Source of the DNA: Purshia tridentata
Lineage: Eukaryota; Streptophyta; Magnoliopsida; Rosales; Rosaceae
Direction of reading: 5' to 3'
Length of the DNA stretch: 64,000 nt
NCBI GenBank assembly: GCA_003254885.1
Contig: QANT01001495.1
Location: forward strand, 31,440 to 95,439
In this document: positions 37,531 to 50,600 of the stretch, piece after piece
Numbering within the stretch: the first letter of the stretch is position 1
Layout: every line of letters begins with the position of its first letter
The notes under the pieces: generated by a model
What the model saw: the letters and a program-made list of their open reading frames with translations, nothing else
What the model was told of the DNA's origin: nothing
The model's database searches: none
Translations under genes and position numbers: made by a program

Positions 37531-39084
37531 TAAATCACCCTAAAATAAATTTAATGAGAGACAAACAGTTTTATTAACAAACAAATTAGGGCCTGGTTGA
37601 TAAATTTTTTGTTCAAATAGATTCGCCTAATTAAATATTATTTTGTGTTAATTTTAGGTTTTTTGTTTTATAAAAAAGCCCATTTGAGCAATATAGCTTA
37701 TTTTGCAAGCCACATGCTACAGTAACTTTCCTAATCGGCCCACTTTTTAAAACACCCAACTCACATTGAAGAAAAGCCATTAAAAAAATGTAAATTACGT
37801 TCATGCCACTGCATATCAGTTTTTTTGTTTGGCCACCGCACTTCATTAATTACCGCTAAAATATCTGGTCTTGTTCTTTACTTTTGTATATATTACCAGC
37901 AGCTACGTGTCTTCTTTTTTCCTTTTTTGATGAAACCTACCTGCAATGTAACTAACAACAGCAATGTGTCTTCTTTTTTTGTGGTCTATGTTGGTGCTTT
38001 AAGCTATTGTACTAACTCGTTCATCTCTTTATTTTATTTTTTTAACTGATTCATGGGTTTAGTTCCCTTTTCTTTTTTTGTGGCAAAGGGATACATTCAT
38101 TGTTACTATTCAATAATGATAATTAGTAATGGCTATATATTGTTATAGTCTAACTTACATATTTTTATATTGATAAGCAATAATAACCATAATCTCACTT
38201 ACAAATTCCAAATAATAACAAACACATTTTGAACCAAATTAAAAACTTAGCTACTATCCATCAGATAATTGCCACCAGTAGTTATTCTCTCTCATTGTTA
38301 GAGGATTGCCACTATTTATTAGAGAATTGCCGAAAACCAATTTTTAAACCCTAAAATCAACCAAAGGAACCTATTGAGGACAAAACACAGATACAATCAA
38401 CCTGTATATTTTCATCGAGACATAGTGATGCGAAAATTCTCAAATCCCCAAGAGTAACTGCAAAACATAAACACCCTAGGTAAATACATTGACAGCAGAC
38501 CCAAATTACTATATATAAAACAATAACATTGAATCATTTTTATCCGAATTGCAGGATCGTTTGCACTCTTATTAACTTGTATGTATGAAGTATAAGAGTA
38601 TCTCCAAAAGACTCTTTAAATGAAGAATTCTTCATTTTTTGAAGAGAGAGAATATGATTCTGGGCTTCAAGAGACTTTTCAAAATGAATCTTTAATTGAA
38701 AATTTAATATCTCTCTTTTCAAATCTAGGACCCTCTCTCTTCTCTTCAAATATTAATTACATTTAATTGTTTATAATTCCTATATAATTTTCATTCTCTT
38801 TAATTGTAGATATTCGAACTTGTCGGATACCCATAGTAGTGGATTACATATGATTATGAAAATGACTATACCATAAATTATAGATTGAATATGGATAATA
38901 ATTTGTGGATTGGATATTCAATTCGTGTGCACACCTAATCCAAACGGACCATAAAAATTTATACTAGATACATCTAAATTTTCATGGACTAAATTCTTTT
39001 AAAATCCAGTAAAATCTCATTTTAATACACCCCTTTCAATTTGGGTTAAAGTTTCATGAGAATTGAAGTACATCAATTAATAAA

Positions 39085-40035
39085 AGAGTAGTTCTATTTC
39101 CACTCATCTGTCTTATTTTCTCACCCATCTTATTTTTACACCCACCATTATATTTCAAAAAAATTTTAAAATACTCTTCACACCCACTTTTATTCTTATA
39201 ATATCTTTTGATATACAAACTGAAACACCACTCAATAAATACTCTTCTCCCCCCTTTTAATTATTATCTCGATCACCTACCTTTAAAAGAAAAAAAAATT
39301 CTTTATTTCAAAATTGTTCCAATTAAATATGACATAATTAAAAATAATTTGCTGACAAATAAGAATTATACTTCGATGTATTTGTCAAAAACTATATACC
39401 CACATATGCACATATATAGAAATTTCATGATTCATATGGTATCAAATTATCAGCCAAGCTATACAGATGAATTGAGGCAAAACCATGGACCATTAATTAT
39501 AGCTTCTATGGTCATTCACTTTTTATTTTCATTTAAGTTCACTTGCTAACTTCTAGTCTTCTACCAAAGAACGTGGATTCCATATTTTGTAACAAAAAAT
39601 TCATATCAAATGTACATTAAAGTTGAATGATCATAATAATTGATCAATGGTCTAGGGTTTTTGTCTCAATTCATCTATATAGCTTGGCCGAAAATTTGAT
39701 ATAATAGAAATCATGAAATTCTTATATATGTGCGTATGTGTATGTATATATAAGCATATAGAAGTATAATTCTATTTTATCAATAAATTCAATTATTCAT
39801 ATATAATTGGGGGCGATTTGAAAAAAGAATTTTTTTTTAAAGGTGGGTGAAATAATAGTTAAAAGGGGTGGGGATAGTATTTATTAAGTGTGTGTTTTAA
39901 TTTGTATATTAAAGAGTATTATAGTAATAATGAAGAGTGTGAATAGTATTTTATTATTTTTTCTAAATATGATGATAGTGTAAAAATAAAGTAAGAGAAT
40001 ATAAGATTAAAGGGTGAAAATAGAACCATTTTCAG
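39085..40035. mobile_element. Large foldback (palindromic) element of about 0.95 kb
   Basis: The left half (from GTAGTTCTATTTCC at about 39090) is matched along nearly its full length by the inverted right half ending GGAAATAG-like GAAAATAGAACCA near 40032. Further inverted pairs move inward: CTCAATAAATACT with AGTATTTATTAAG, TATTTGTC...TATACCCACATATG with its complement near 39740, and CCATGGACCATTAATTATAG with CTATGGTC-type sequence near 39645. No coding frame is evident. Flanks show no clear duplication, so it is old or diverged. Confidence 0.7.
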
Positions 40036-40221
40036 TTAAAAAAAATTGGTTTAGGGTGCCTTCGAAAAATTTTTAAGGTGTTTTTATTTTTTTTTGGTAA
40101 AATGTTAAATTACACGTGACTGAGTTACTAACAAAAAATTTATGTACGAGGAATTCCTTTGGTCGAAAACGAACAACAGCCGAACAGGGGCAGAGGAGAC
40201 TGGAGAGGGACGAAGAAGAAA

Positions 40222-40245
40222 AAGAGAGAGAGAGAGAGAGAGAGA
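40222..40245 (+). repeat. GA microsatellite in the SUA leader
   Basis: A (GA)n run of about 24 bases in the presumed first untranslated exon of SUA, 40 bases before the donor at 40289. The sense-strand AG run resembles the tract before the GARP gene. Confidence 0.8.
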
Positions 40246-40288
40246 AAGCGCGCGCAGCTGTTCTGAGATCGGAACCCTAGGATCTACG

Positions 40289-40937
40289 GTAAGCCTTGCT
40301 ATTTCTCCTGCCTCCAGATTTTTGATTTCTGGAGTCTTCACTTTTGTGAAATTTCTTTTTTTCTTCTAAATAAAACAACATTTCCCAAGCAATTATTCAA
40401 CCCCTTTTTTCAATTTTGTGAAATTCCTAAACGGTGGTTTCGAATGGAACGGAGTCGTCTCCATTCTCCGTCGAGATTCAAAGCAATGTTTTTGTGCTCA
40501 ATTACGATTACGTGACTGTTTCCATTAAAAATATTCAAGTTTTTCGTTTTTATTGTTCAAGTCTGCGTTTTCTTATTTTGAAGTTTTGGTTTTTAGGGTT
40601 TTGAGTTGGTTCAATGGGAGTTTAGTTTTGCTTTTAGGTGATTTAGATTTTCAATTATGATTTCTATGAAGCCTGCGTAATTGGGTTCTGTTACTTTTCG
40701 TTATCCATTTTGATTATTCAAGATTTAGTTGTTCATTGTTACATATATATAAGCTGATGATGTCTTCTGTCAAAGGGTGTTGTGTGTTGAAAGAATTGGG
40801 ACTTTGTGGAAACGATTTTGGTTATTCCGGTTGTGACTTGTGAAAGGGAGGCCAACAAGGTCAAAGTCACGGGAATTGTCGGTTCTTGGTTCATCATGGC
40901 CATAACTGTGTGTGTCTGTTTGTGCATTATATTACAG
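40289..40937 (+). other. 5'-leader intron of SUA
   Basis: Donor ACG|GTAAGCC after 40288 and acceptor ATTACAG|GAAAAA ending at 40937 bound an AT-rich intron. The second leader segment (40938-41010) precedes the ATG at 41011. This fits the usual plant layout with a large leader intron. Confidence 0.6.
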
Positions 40938-41010
40938 GAAAAAGGTATTCAATTGTGAACGATACCATCACCGAGAGCTTTGTCGGGTTTTGCTTGCTTG
41001 CAAGAAAGAA

Positions 41011-44000
41011 ATGGATCCCGGTCGCTATGGTCTTCAGCAAGGATGGGATAATAACAGCGTAATTGTGGTTTCCTCCTTAATAAATCATCTATATGGGATG
41101 AATCATGATAAAACAAGAATTTATTAGGGCCCAATCTGAGTGTCCATTTTTTTGGGAGAAAAATGAGAGAAAGCCGTGGGGCAATGAGGATATGGACTGA
41201 CTGGATTTGCCTAACCTCATATCATCATTGATCTGTTGCTGACATTACCTTATTCTCTTGAATCCACAGGCTCTGGAGGGGTATGGTGCAGTCCATGAGC
41301 CAAACTATCGGTGAGTGATACTGACTGTTGCTTTTCATCATCACTACGGAAACTTAGAGCTCGTGGGTAAAATTGGCCACTGAAATTTGTATATATTGCA
41401 TTAAGATTTTTTTTTATAGTTATACCGCTATGCACTTAATGCACGATTGTATAATGATATCTATCATTGATACAATCTGAATGTTTGCTTTAATTTTCTG
41501 ATATATCTTTTTATTTGTGTACATTGTATTATATTTTATCTTTTTCTTTCGTCCCATTATAATTTTTTTTGGCAGGGTTGGTGGTTCATATGATGAGAGG
41601 AGGTTTATAGATGAAAGATACTCAAGGGACGTCTATCCAAGAAATGCTTTTCACCGTGATGTTTTGGATAGGGATAACTATCCACCACCACCTCATGCTG
41701 TTGGTATATGGCCTCAATCAAGAAGGAGAAGTTATGAGGAAGAATTTCCCATTGATAGGGAACCTAGGCGACATGAGAAACAATACATTGATTCATATCA
41801 TGAGATGGATAATTTTCGTGATCAAGAGATTGAGACATTTCAGGAACTTGATAAATTTAGGGATGGCTATCGCAGTGTTGACAGCTATCGTGATCCTGGA
41901 TTTGACAGGACTGCAAGGCTTGGAGGACGTGATCGTGATGATTATGCATATGATGATTATGATTATAGGTCTCACAGTCGTGAAAGGGATTACGACTATG
42001 GTCGGCACAGTTATGATTCTGATTATGACAGAGGTATTAGGAGAGATGGCAATTGGAGGCGGCGTGATTCTCGTGACCGGGAGCGTGACAAGAAATGTTT
42101 GAGCAGGGAAAGAGAACCAAGTCCACATAGAAGGCATGAGAGTTCCAGGTCTCGGTCTCAGTCTCGTGGGCGTGATGATCGCCCTAGATCAAGGTCCCCT
42201 AGAGGTCGAAGCCATGGCCGAAGTCATCGAGAGGACAGCTATGATGATGGACGGCACGAGAGGACTGATAGGCGAAGGGACCGTGAAGAGAAACGCCAGC
42301 GTGAGCATTACTCTGTGGTATGTTTTAATGTCCATATTTTATTTTCCACTAAAGTGCCTCTTAGTTTTGTTGTATTGCGGATTACTTCATTAAGTATGAT
42401 GTTATTTTTGTAGGCCCCATCTGCAACTATTGTTGTGAAGGGTCTTTCGCAGAAGACAACTGAGGAAGATCTCTACCAGATCCTTGTAATGCTATTTTTG
42501 TGTTTCTGTATTAATACTGCAGTTTACTTCCATCTATTTTGTAGATAACGTTTCCCCACTTTGTATATCTATCAGGCTGAATGGGGACCCCTTCGTCATG
42601 TCCGTGTGATCAAAGAACGTAACTCTGGCATTTCTCGTGGATTTGCTTTTATTGATTTTCCTACTGTGGTATCTATCTTTCTTTACCTGTAAATGTTTTT
42701 CATTTGATTTGAATAAATAATTCACAATGGAGGTTATGTTTTTGGTTTAGGGAGCAGCACGTGCTATGATGGAAAAGATTGGGGATGATGGACTTGTGGT
42801 GGATGGCAGGAAACTTTTTTTTGAGTATAGGTATTTCTACCACAGCCATAATTCATATGTTTGTTGATCCACTTTATATATACTTAAATAGTATCTTTAT
42901 TATGATTATATGTTCTGTGTTAATACCTCTGCCTTTTGGACATTGAGAATTAACGTGGAGCGGAAGTGGTCAAAACCTGATGAAGTCTTAATATAATCAT
43001 CACTGACAATAATTACAATATATCTGCCACCAGCTATGTGTGTGTGTGTGTTTATAGGGCTGTTTACCTGCAGACATTTGCACCTGAATGAATACACACA
43101 CGCAAACAAAGCCGTTGAAGTGTGGGTGTGCAGGTTTAGGGTTTTTGTTTGTTTATGTGTGTTGTTCAGGTGTAGACTGCAGGTGAACAGCCCTCTATAG
43201 GTGAACGCTGTTCACCTGCAGTCTACACCTGAACAAAACACAAACAAAATCGTACAAGTGTTGACATCTGCACCTCGACTGGCCTCTATATATTTGCTGC
43301 AAATTTACTTATTTCCATTTTGAACTGTGTTTTTTGTTGCAGTAGTAAGCCAACTGGGGGTGCAGGTGGATCTTTTGGTCAGGAGAATGCCATGAAATCA
43401 GGACATATTAGCCATAAAAGCATCACAGTGCCATCTGATTGGATGTGCATTAGTTGTGGATATGTTAATTTTGCACGGCGAACATCCTGCTTTCAGGTAA
43501 GCATTTCATTTTTTTATGTCTTTTTATGTTGAATTGTTATTCTATTTCGATTCTCCATGGTGTAATAGTAAATCTATGCTGCCCCTCTGTATTAATGATG
43601 GTGGCAATGACAATCATTATTTTAATAATTTTGGGAAGAACACTTGTATTATGTGCTTGGAAATATTCCCTTATTTTAAATGCCCTAAAGTGGTTTTGTT
43701 GAAGACCTTATGTGCATGCTTATTGCTTCTTGGACTGCTTTTATGATATCTAGTTATTTTAATACGTGCCTTTACCTGCTAGCTCCTTGGAGTTACTGTG
43801 GGTTGCAGTGTATTTTGAGAATGGAATTTATATTGGTTCAGACAAATTTACTTTTACAGTATAGCTGAAATACAAAATTTTCAACTTGCAGAACTGTGTA
43901 ATGTATAACTTTGTTAATTGGTTTAGAGAATAGTTCTTTTCTTAGTGGTTCTCCTTTTTTCTGTCCTTGCAGTGTAATGAGGCACGAACTGAGGATGCTC

Positions 44001-44436
44001 CTGCAGCAGATATTTCTTTTTCCAATCAAATGAATTCAGGAAAGAAAGGATCGGAAGCTGGTTGGTCCATCTTGTTTCTTTTAGTTGTCTTAGCTGAGTA
44101 TTATTCATTGTGCACTTCACTGAGTATATATGTAATTAGGTCCTACTCATGTTTTGGTTGTTCGTGGACTGGATGAAAATGCTGATGAGGAAATGCTGCG
44201 TTATGAGTTCTCCAAACATGCTCCAATTAAGGTGAAAAAGCTGAACAAATGTGTGGATTCCTTATATTTACTTATTTAACTTTTTGTCTTAGAGAAGTTA
44301 AAGTATTAATATTCCTTTGTAGCGTGTGCATGGGAATTAATATTGATATTATCTTGCAGGACCTTCGTTTGGTTAGAGACAAATTTACTCATGTTTCAAG
44401 GGGATTTGCGTTTGTACATTTTCATTCGGTATGTCC

Positions 44437-44481
<45 letters not shown>

Positions 44482-47400
44482 NTTCGGTATGTCCAGTTTT
44501 TTTTTTTTTTTTTTCCTGGTGATTGAGCTTGTCAAATATTGTAATTTTATCGCCTTTCCCATCTTTTCTGGTATTCATATTTCAAGTGTGGTTTTGATGT
44601 TCTGATACAAGAATTTAGACACTGAAGTTAACTGATTGGGGCGACTGGGGAAATGCTGTATTTCTTTATTTGTACTAAAATTAAATGTAATTGTATAAAA
44701 GTTATGGTCATCAAACGCTGAACTTTCTATATTTGTAGGTTTATTGTATCACTGTTAATATTTATGCTCCTTCTTATTAAACTGATGTTTAAAAAATTTT
44801 ATTTGCTGGTTATGCGAGTAAATGTTGTGCGGCTAGGTCCATGTTTGTATCTTGCCAAGCCAGAAAAAGAAAAAGACAAAAGAAAAAATGTGATGACTGG
44901 GCAAACTTTTAGGGATGTCTAGTTTGGTGACTCACTTGATTGAGTGTCCTAATTCTGAACTATAACAGAACAATAAGTTAATATGAAGCTACTATAAATG
45001 TTATGTCATATGCACTTCTCTAACCTGATAGATGAAAATTATTTTCTAGACATTCTATAATTACATGTACGAATAAGGGCATAAACAAAACTCATCTAAT
45101 CCAAACTGTTATTATACATATTCAGATGTGTGCTATACATGGCTTGAATCTAAATAACAGCATCCCTTCTCAGTCTTTGAATGTTTTGCCAGTCTTTCCT
45201 TTTAAGCTTAGCTGAGGTCAAAGTGGGGTAAGTTGGAGTTGCAATACCTTGCAGTTAAGTCTCATGAAGAAAAAAAAAAAAATGAAATTTTTTAAGTCCT
45301 TAAGTAATAAGTACCCTTGCAAACATTTTTCATGTTATTTCTCCTTCTTCTGCCAATTATATGCTTTCCCCATTAGCTCTATTTAAAAAGTGCCATTCTG
45401 TTAGCTTCTTATTCTCAAGAGCTGCGTGGGCACATGTTTTGCATGTCATTTATGCTAATGTTGATGAACTTTCGCATGTTTGGTTAAAAATGGGGAAGTG
45501 GGACTCTCTATTGCAATTTTGTGGTCTGTAGTGTCCTGGAAGTAGACAATAGCATAATAACTTTCTTATGGGATGCTTTAGTTGTAAAAGCTTATTATTA
45601 ATTTTTTATATATGCTTTGGTTGTATGCCTTTTGTGTTGAAGTGGCTCTTGCTTCATGATTAGTGTCAAAACTCTGTCATCCCTGAGGAACTTGTTTGTT
45701 TTCTCCATCTGTCTTCCAATGTGGGAAGAAACAAAGTTATGCACTGTACTTTGTGTAGCAAATTAAATATTTTAAGCTACAACCGTATGAATCTCAGGTG
45801 GAAGATGCTACAAAAGCTCTTGAAGCAACAAATGGAACAACACTTGAGAGAAATGGGCAGATTTTGAGAGTAGCATATGCAAAGAGCATTCTTGGTCCAG
45901 GATCAGGAATGTCGGGATCTTCACAGTCAAGCAGCCTGGCAGCTGCTGCAATCGAGGCAGCAACATTTGCTCAACAGGTTTTTTCCTTAATCAGTTTTCT
46001 CTACTCTCTTTCGGGGTAAATACAATTTTGGTCTCCGTGCTATGACCCAAAAACAGATTCACCCTTCTGGTTTACAAATCATCAATTTCGTCCTTGTGTT
46101 TACTTCTGTCAACAATCTTAGGACATATGAAGAAATCTGTTAGGAGGTCTGCCAAAGAATGCACATTTATCTGTTAGACATTTGACTGTCTTTATAATGG
46201 GTTTTTTCAAATGTCCTATGATTGTTGATGGAAGTAAACACAAGGAAGAAATTGATAATTTTTAAACCACGAGGACCAAATCTGTTTTCGGGTCAAACAC
46301 AGGGACCAAAATTGTATGCAACCCTTTTTTTGGCATCTATTTTTGTTTATTCATGTAATACTTTTTTTTTTTTTCTAATCTCACTAGTTATATACACTAT
46401 GCATCTGAATAATGAATATAATATTGTTTGAACACAAGATGAACATAATTTTTATGAATAATGGAAAACTGATTTTTCTTAGCTCGACTGAGTGAATGAA
46501 TTTTTTTTGGTGCACTATATGTGGACTACTATAGACATATCATCATGAAAAGTCTTTTGCTGCTTTTCCCTAATTTCAGATGAGAGTAATTAATACTCAA
46601 ATACAACAATATTTACATATGTTTGCATTTGTGCTGGCCTACCGTACTGCTGCCACTGTATTAGTTGCTTTATCAGCATCTATAGAAAAATAATGGTACT
46701 TCATGCTTTTCTGATTGTAGAATGGCCTTTTAAAGTCGGACTATACTTATTTGACAATGCACAGAAACTAATTCTTACTTTGTTGAATAATCACTTTGAT
46801 GAAAAAAAAATGTTGAATAGTTGATTGGCAATTAGAGTACAACTAGTACATGGAATACATTCTTGTACTCTGTTCAAAGGCTAGAGAGGCTGGAATTGGA
46901 TATGGAATAGTGAGGAATTTACTGTGTCTGAACGCAAGTTTACTTTTTGTACTTTAGTATGATGCTGTTGGATGGGCACCAAAGGAATATAACCCAGATG
47001 ACAAACAATCCACTGGAGGGAAGGAACAAAGTGGTAGGGAGATGGCAGTACAGAAAGATGGATTGGCTCCACAATCTGGTTTTGTGTGGGACGAGGCATC
47101 TGGTTATTACTATGATTCTGCTTCTGGGTTCTACTATGATGGAAATACAGGTTTTTTAATCTTATTTTCTTTTTCCTCTTCTTGTTTGATTGTGTTGTGG
47201 TGAACTTTTTGAAAATTAATAATTCTATATGCTCAAAGACGGTTAATGAACCTTCTCTTCAAAAAAAAAAAAAAANNNNNNNNNNNNNNNNNNNNNNNNN
47301 NNNNNNNNAAAAAAAAAAAAAAGTTAAGGAACAAACATTTAGCTGTAAAAGATTTCGTTTCTAAATCTATTTTGTGCATAAATATTTCCTTTATGTTTGT

Positions 47401-47594
47401 AATGTTTCTGGTGTACTTCTTAAGCCTTTGATTTTTATCCTAATAATGCTATTGCTTATGAAAAAATTCAGGGACAGTAATCTACAATTAGTATTTGAAA
47501 GCAACGGTTGGAGTTTTATGTATTTTTTCAATATTTCTGTATTAATTACCATTGTCTGATTTCGGATGAAAGACTTTCTATTCCACTTACATCC

Positions 47595-47643
<49 letters not shown>

Positions 47644-50600
47644 ACGAACTCTATTAATATGAGCAAAAACTTTACAAAAGAGTGGATAAGAAATCCACTG
47701 CACTTAATAAACTCCAACCCTACATATCAAAAGCACCAAATTATAAAAGAACTTAAGAATCAGCCCCATCCCAATCTTACAATATTGCAGAAAAGTTGGT
47801 ATTCTAAAGCTGAGGAAATTGAAGCCAATAATGATGCACAGAAGCGTACCTTTTTCCACAAATGGTGCAGTTCCTCCTCTCTCGCTCCCTCAAAATTTTT
47901 TTGGTCCCTCTCCATCCATAATACACAGAAGACGGCCATCCCAGCACATCTTTCCAGCATCCAGCCGCTCTTCCTCCCTCCAAAACACTTTTGGCTTTCA
48001 CATAATAATGCCACACAGTCAGCTGGAATGATCCAACACAACTTAGACTCCCTAAACAGCCATAGCCGAAGAGATAAAGCTATTGGACAGTGCATAAACA
48101 AGTGATTCACCTATTTAAACATCACAAAACGTTGAGGGGAAAGACACAGCAGGACTTTTCTTATGAACCATGTCACTAGTATTAATCTTTACAGAAGCAA
48201 TTATCCAAGCTAACACGAGTACCATAGCTATGTTAGCCTACCATATTGCCGAAGAAGGAATGAAAGGAGGAGAGCAGTTGTCCATCAAATATCTTGAATA
48301 TGATTTGCAAGAGAACTCTCCTGGTCATTCTGGCATCCACCTTCTCCTGTCTAGTCTAGAAGAAACCAGCAATACACACACACACAGACTCTCTCTATCT
48401 CCCTCTTTTGTACACACTCTAAGTGCTCTTCTAAATCCATTTTTAATTGAATCTCATGTAACTTTTTAATGTAGGTCTTTATTATGATGGTAACAACGGG
48501 ATTTGGTATTCATATGACCACCATACTCAGCAATACATCCCTTGCACTGATCAGAATGATAACAAAACATCTGCTAACCAATCTGAGCTTTCCAAGGCAT
48601 CAGATGGTTCAGCTAATAGGAAAGTAGTAATCTCTGCACCAGCTATAACATCCGCGTCATCTGAGAGGGCTGCATCATTACCAGATGCGGTCCAGGCTGC
48701 TGCAACAGCAGCAATAGCTGCAGAGAAAAAAGAGAAGGAAAAGTCAAAAGAGATCAAACTGGCTTCGAAGAGCAGTATTTTGGCTAACAAGAAGAAAATG
48801 AGTAATGTATTGACAATGTGGAAGCAGAGGAGTCATGAAGGGCAAGCAACCCGTGTGGCTCTGGATGACAACCAGCCAAGTGTATCAGCTGATGATAGAC
48901 CAGTTTCTTCTGGGCAATCTACAAAGAGCAAGTTTAAAACTGATGTGACAACCACAAAGGAGAGTACTACATCAAGTGCAGGGGTTAGTGCCACTATTTC
49001 TGCTGGAGAGACTGTTGGTTTGGAGTCTCCAGTCATGCCAAGGCCTGTGAGCAACAATATAGGGGGGACACTGAGGGGAGTTATAAGGGGATCTGGAAGA
49101 GGTGTGGTGAAATCAGATACCTCGTTTTCAGGATTATCTGGTGGAGTTTCCACACCTTCAACTTCTGCTGCATGCATAGCAGGTTCATCTGTAGCAACAA
49201 ATGCAGATGCCACAGTTTTTACACCCTTTAGAACAGATGCATCTGCATTGGGCTCTTACACGCCACCTGTGGCTGCTGGGAGTGGGAAGAGAAGATTTTC
49301 TGAAATGCCAATAGCTCCTGCTTCTACTCATAAAGAACCTCATACTGCATACAGGGATCGTGCAGCTGAAAGAAGGAGCTTGTATGGTTCATCATCTTCT
49401 TTTGGAGACGATTCATCTGACCTTGGTTTTGGGGAGTCAAGTAAGCTTTCTTGAGAATCTGTTTTTGATTGGCATGGCCCTTGTTTCTTTGTTACAAGGG
49501 CAAATGTGCCTAAATCTATTATTATTTTTTAGTAACCTATCTTGACATATTGTTTTTGATTGGCATGCCCCTTATATCTGTCTTACAAGCTCAACTTTTA
49601 AATGTGCCTCAATCTAGTATTACTTTTAAATACCATTGTATTAGGACCATCACTCATGCTACGTTCCATAAAGGTCTTCATAATTGGTTTGGACTGGTCA
49701 GTTAAATTTCAATTCTTCAAGATTCAAATATGGTTATCCAAGTTGGACGAGTTTTTCTTATTTCTCAATATTTGAATTGAGTTGTAAGAAATCCTGTGTT
49801 TACTATTTTTTGCACTGCCAAGATCGAGATTTTGCATCAAGGAATTCAATGCCTTTTCCCCCTGGTGTCGGTGGAGGACGTGGGGTCGGAGATGCCAACA
49901 TTGACAGTTATGAGGTGATTACAGCGGACAAAGCAATTGATGAGAGCAATGTGGGCAACAAGATGCTTCGCAGCATGGGCTGGCAGGAAGGCTTGGTATC
50001 ATCTTTTTGCACTTAATAGTTCCAGCTTTAGTTTTTTAATTTCTTTTAATTTTTAGTTTACCTCTTGACTGAAAGAAAATCCCAATCTCTCCCAATCCAA
50101 GGTGGAATTCAGTTCTTGGCCTCTTGTACGATAATAAGAAATTTTTACCAGTTGAACCAGCTAGCATTCTCAAAATTATTTTGTTTCTTGAATGTTTTCA
50201 AGAATTACCCATTATTGTTCAACTCTGATGAAATGATTTTCTAAAAGCACCTTATTTTTTCTATTGGTCAAAAAATGAATTTGACTGTTATATTATAATT
50301 TGATCGGAAAAACAAAAAGAACATAGCACATGGTGCTAGCTGTCTCACGCCCCTACTGATCTAGCTGATTTTTTTTTTCGAATTTCTTTTTATGTACACT
50401 ACTGAACTTCTTTTTTTTTTTTTCGGGTTATTTCAGTAAATGACCTGACCTTGTATAAGAAATGCTGTCTTTGTGTTCTATTTTTGATCCCCTCCAACCG
50501 TGTTGTATGTCCTTGGCTAATTGGTGCTTGTGTCTACGCTTTCTAACTATATATTTGGGGGTTGTTTTTTCTTGTGTGCTATTGATTTGATCACAGGGGT

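Noticed and set aside
41611-42137. Ile/Met-rich and Ile/Thr-rich frames overlapping SUA exon 3
   Set aside because: Composition artefacts of the Arg/Asp/Tyr-rich repeats read in other frames or strand.
47566-48105. 179-residue forward frame in SUA intron 12
   Set aside because: It is the antisense shadow of the LINE zinc-binding domain on the minus strand plus a CT-repeat Ser/Leu run.
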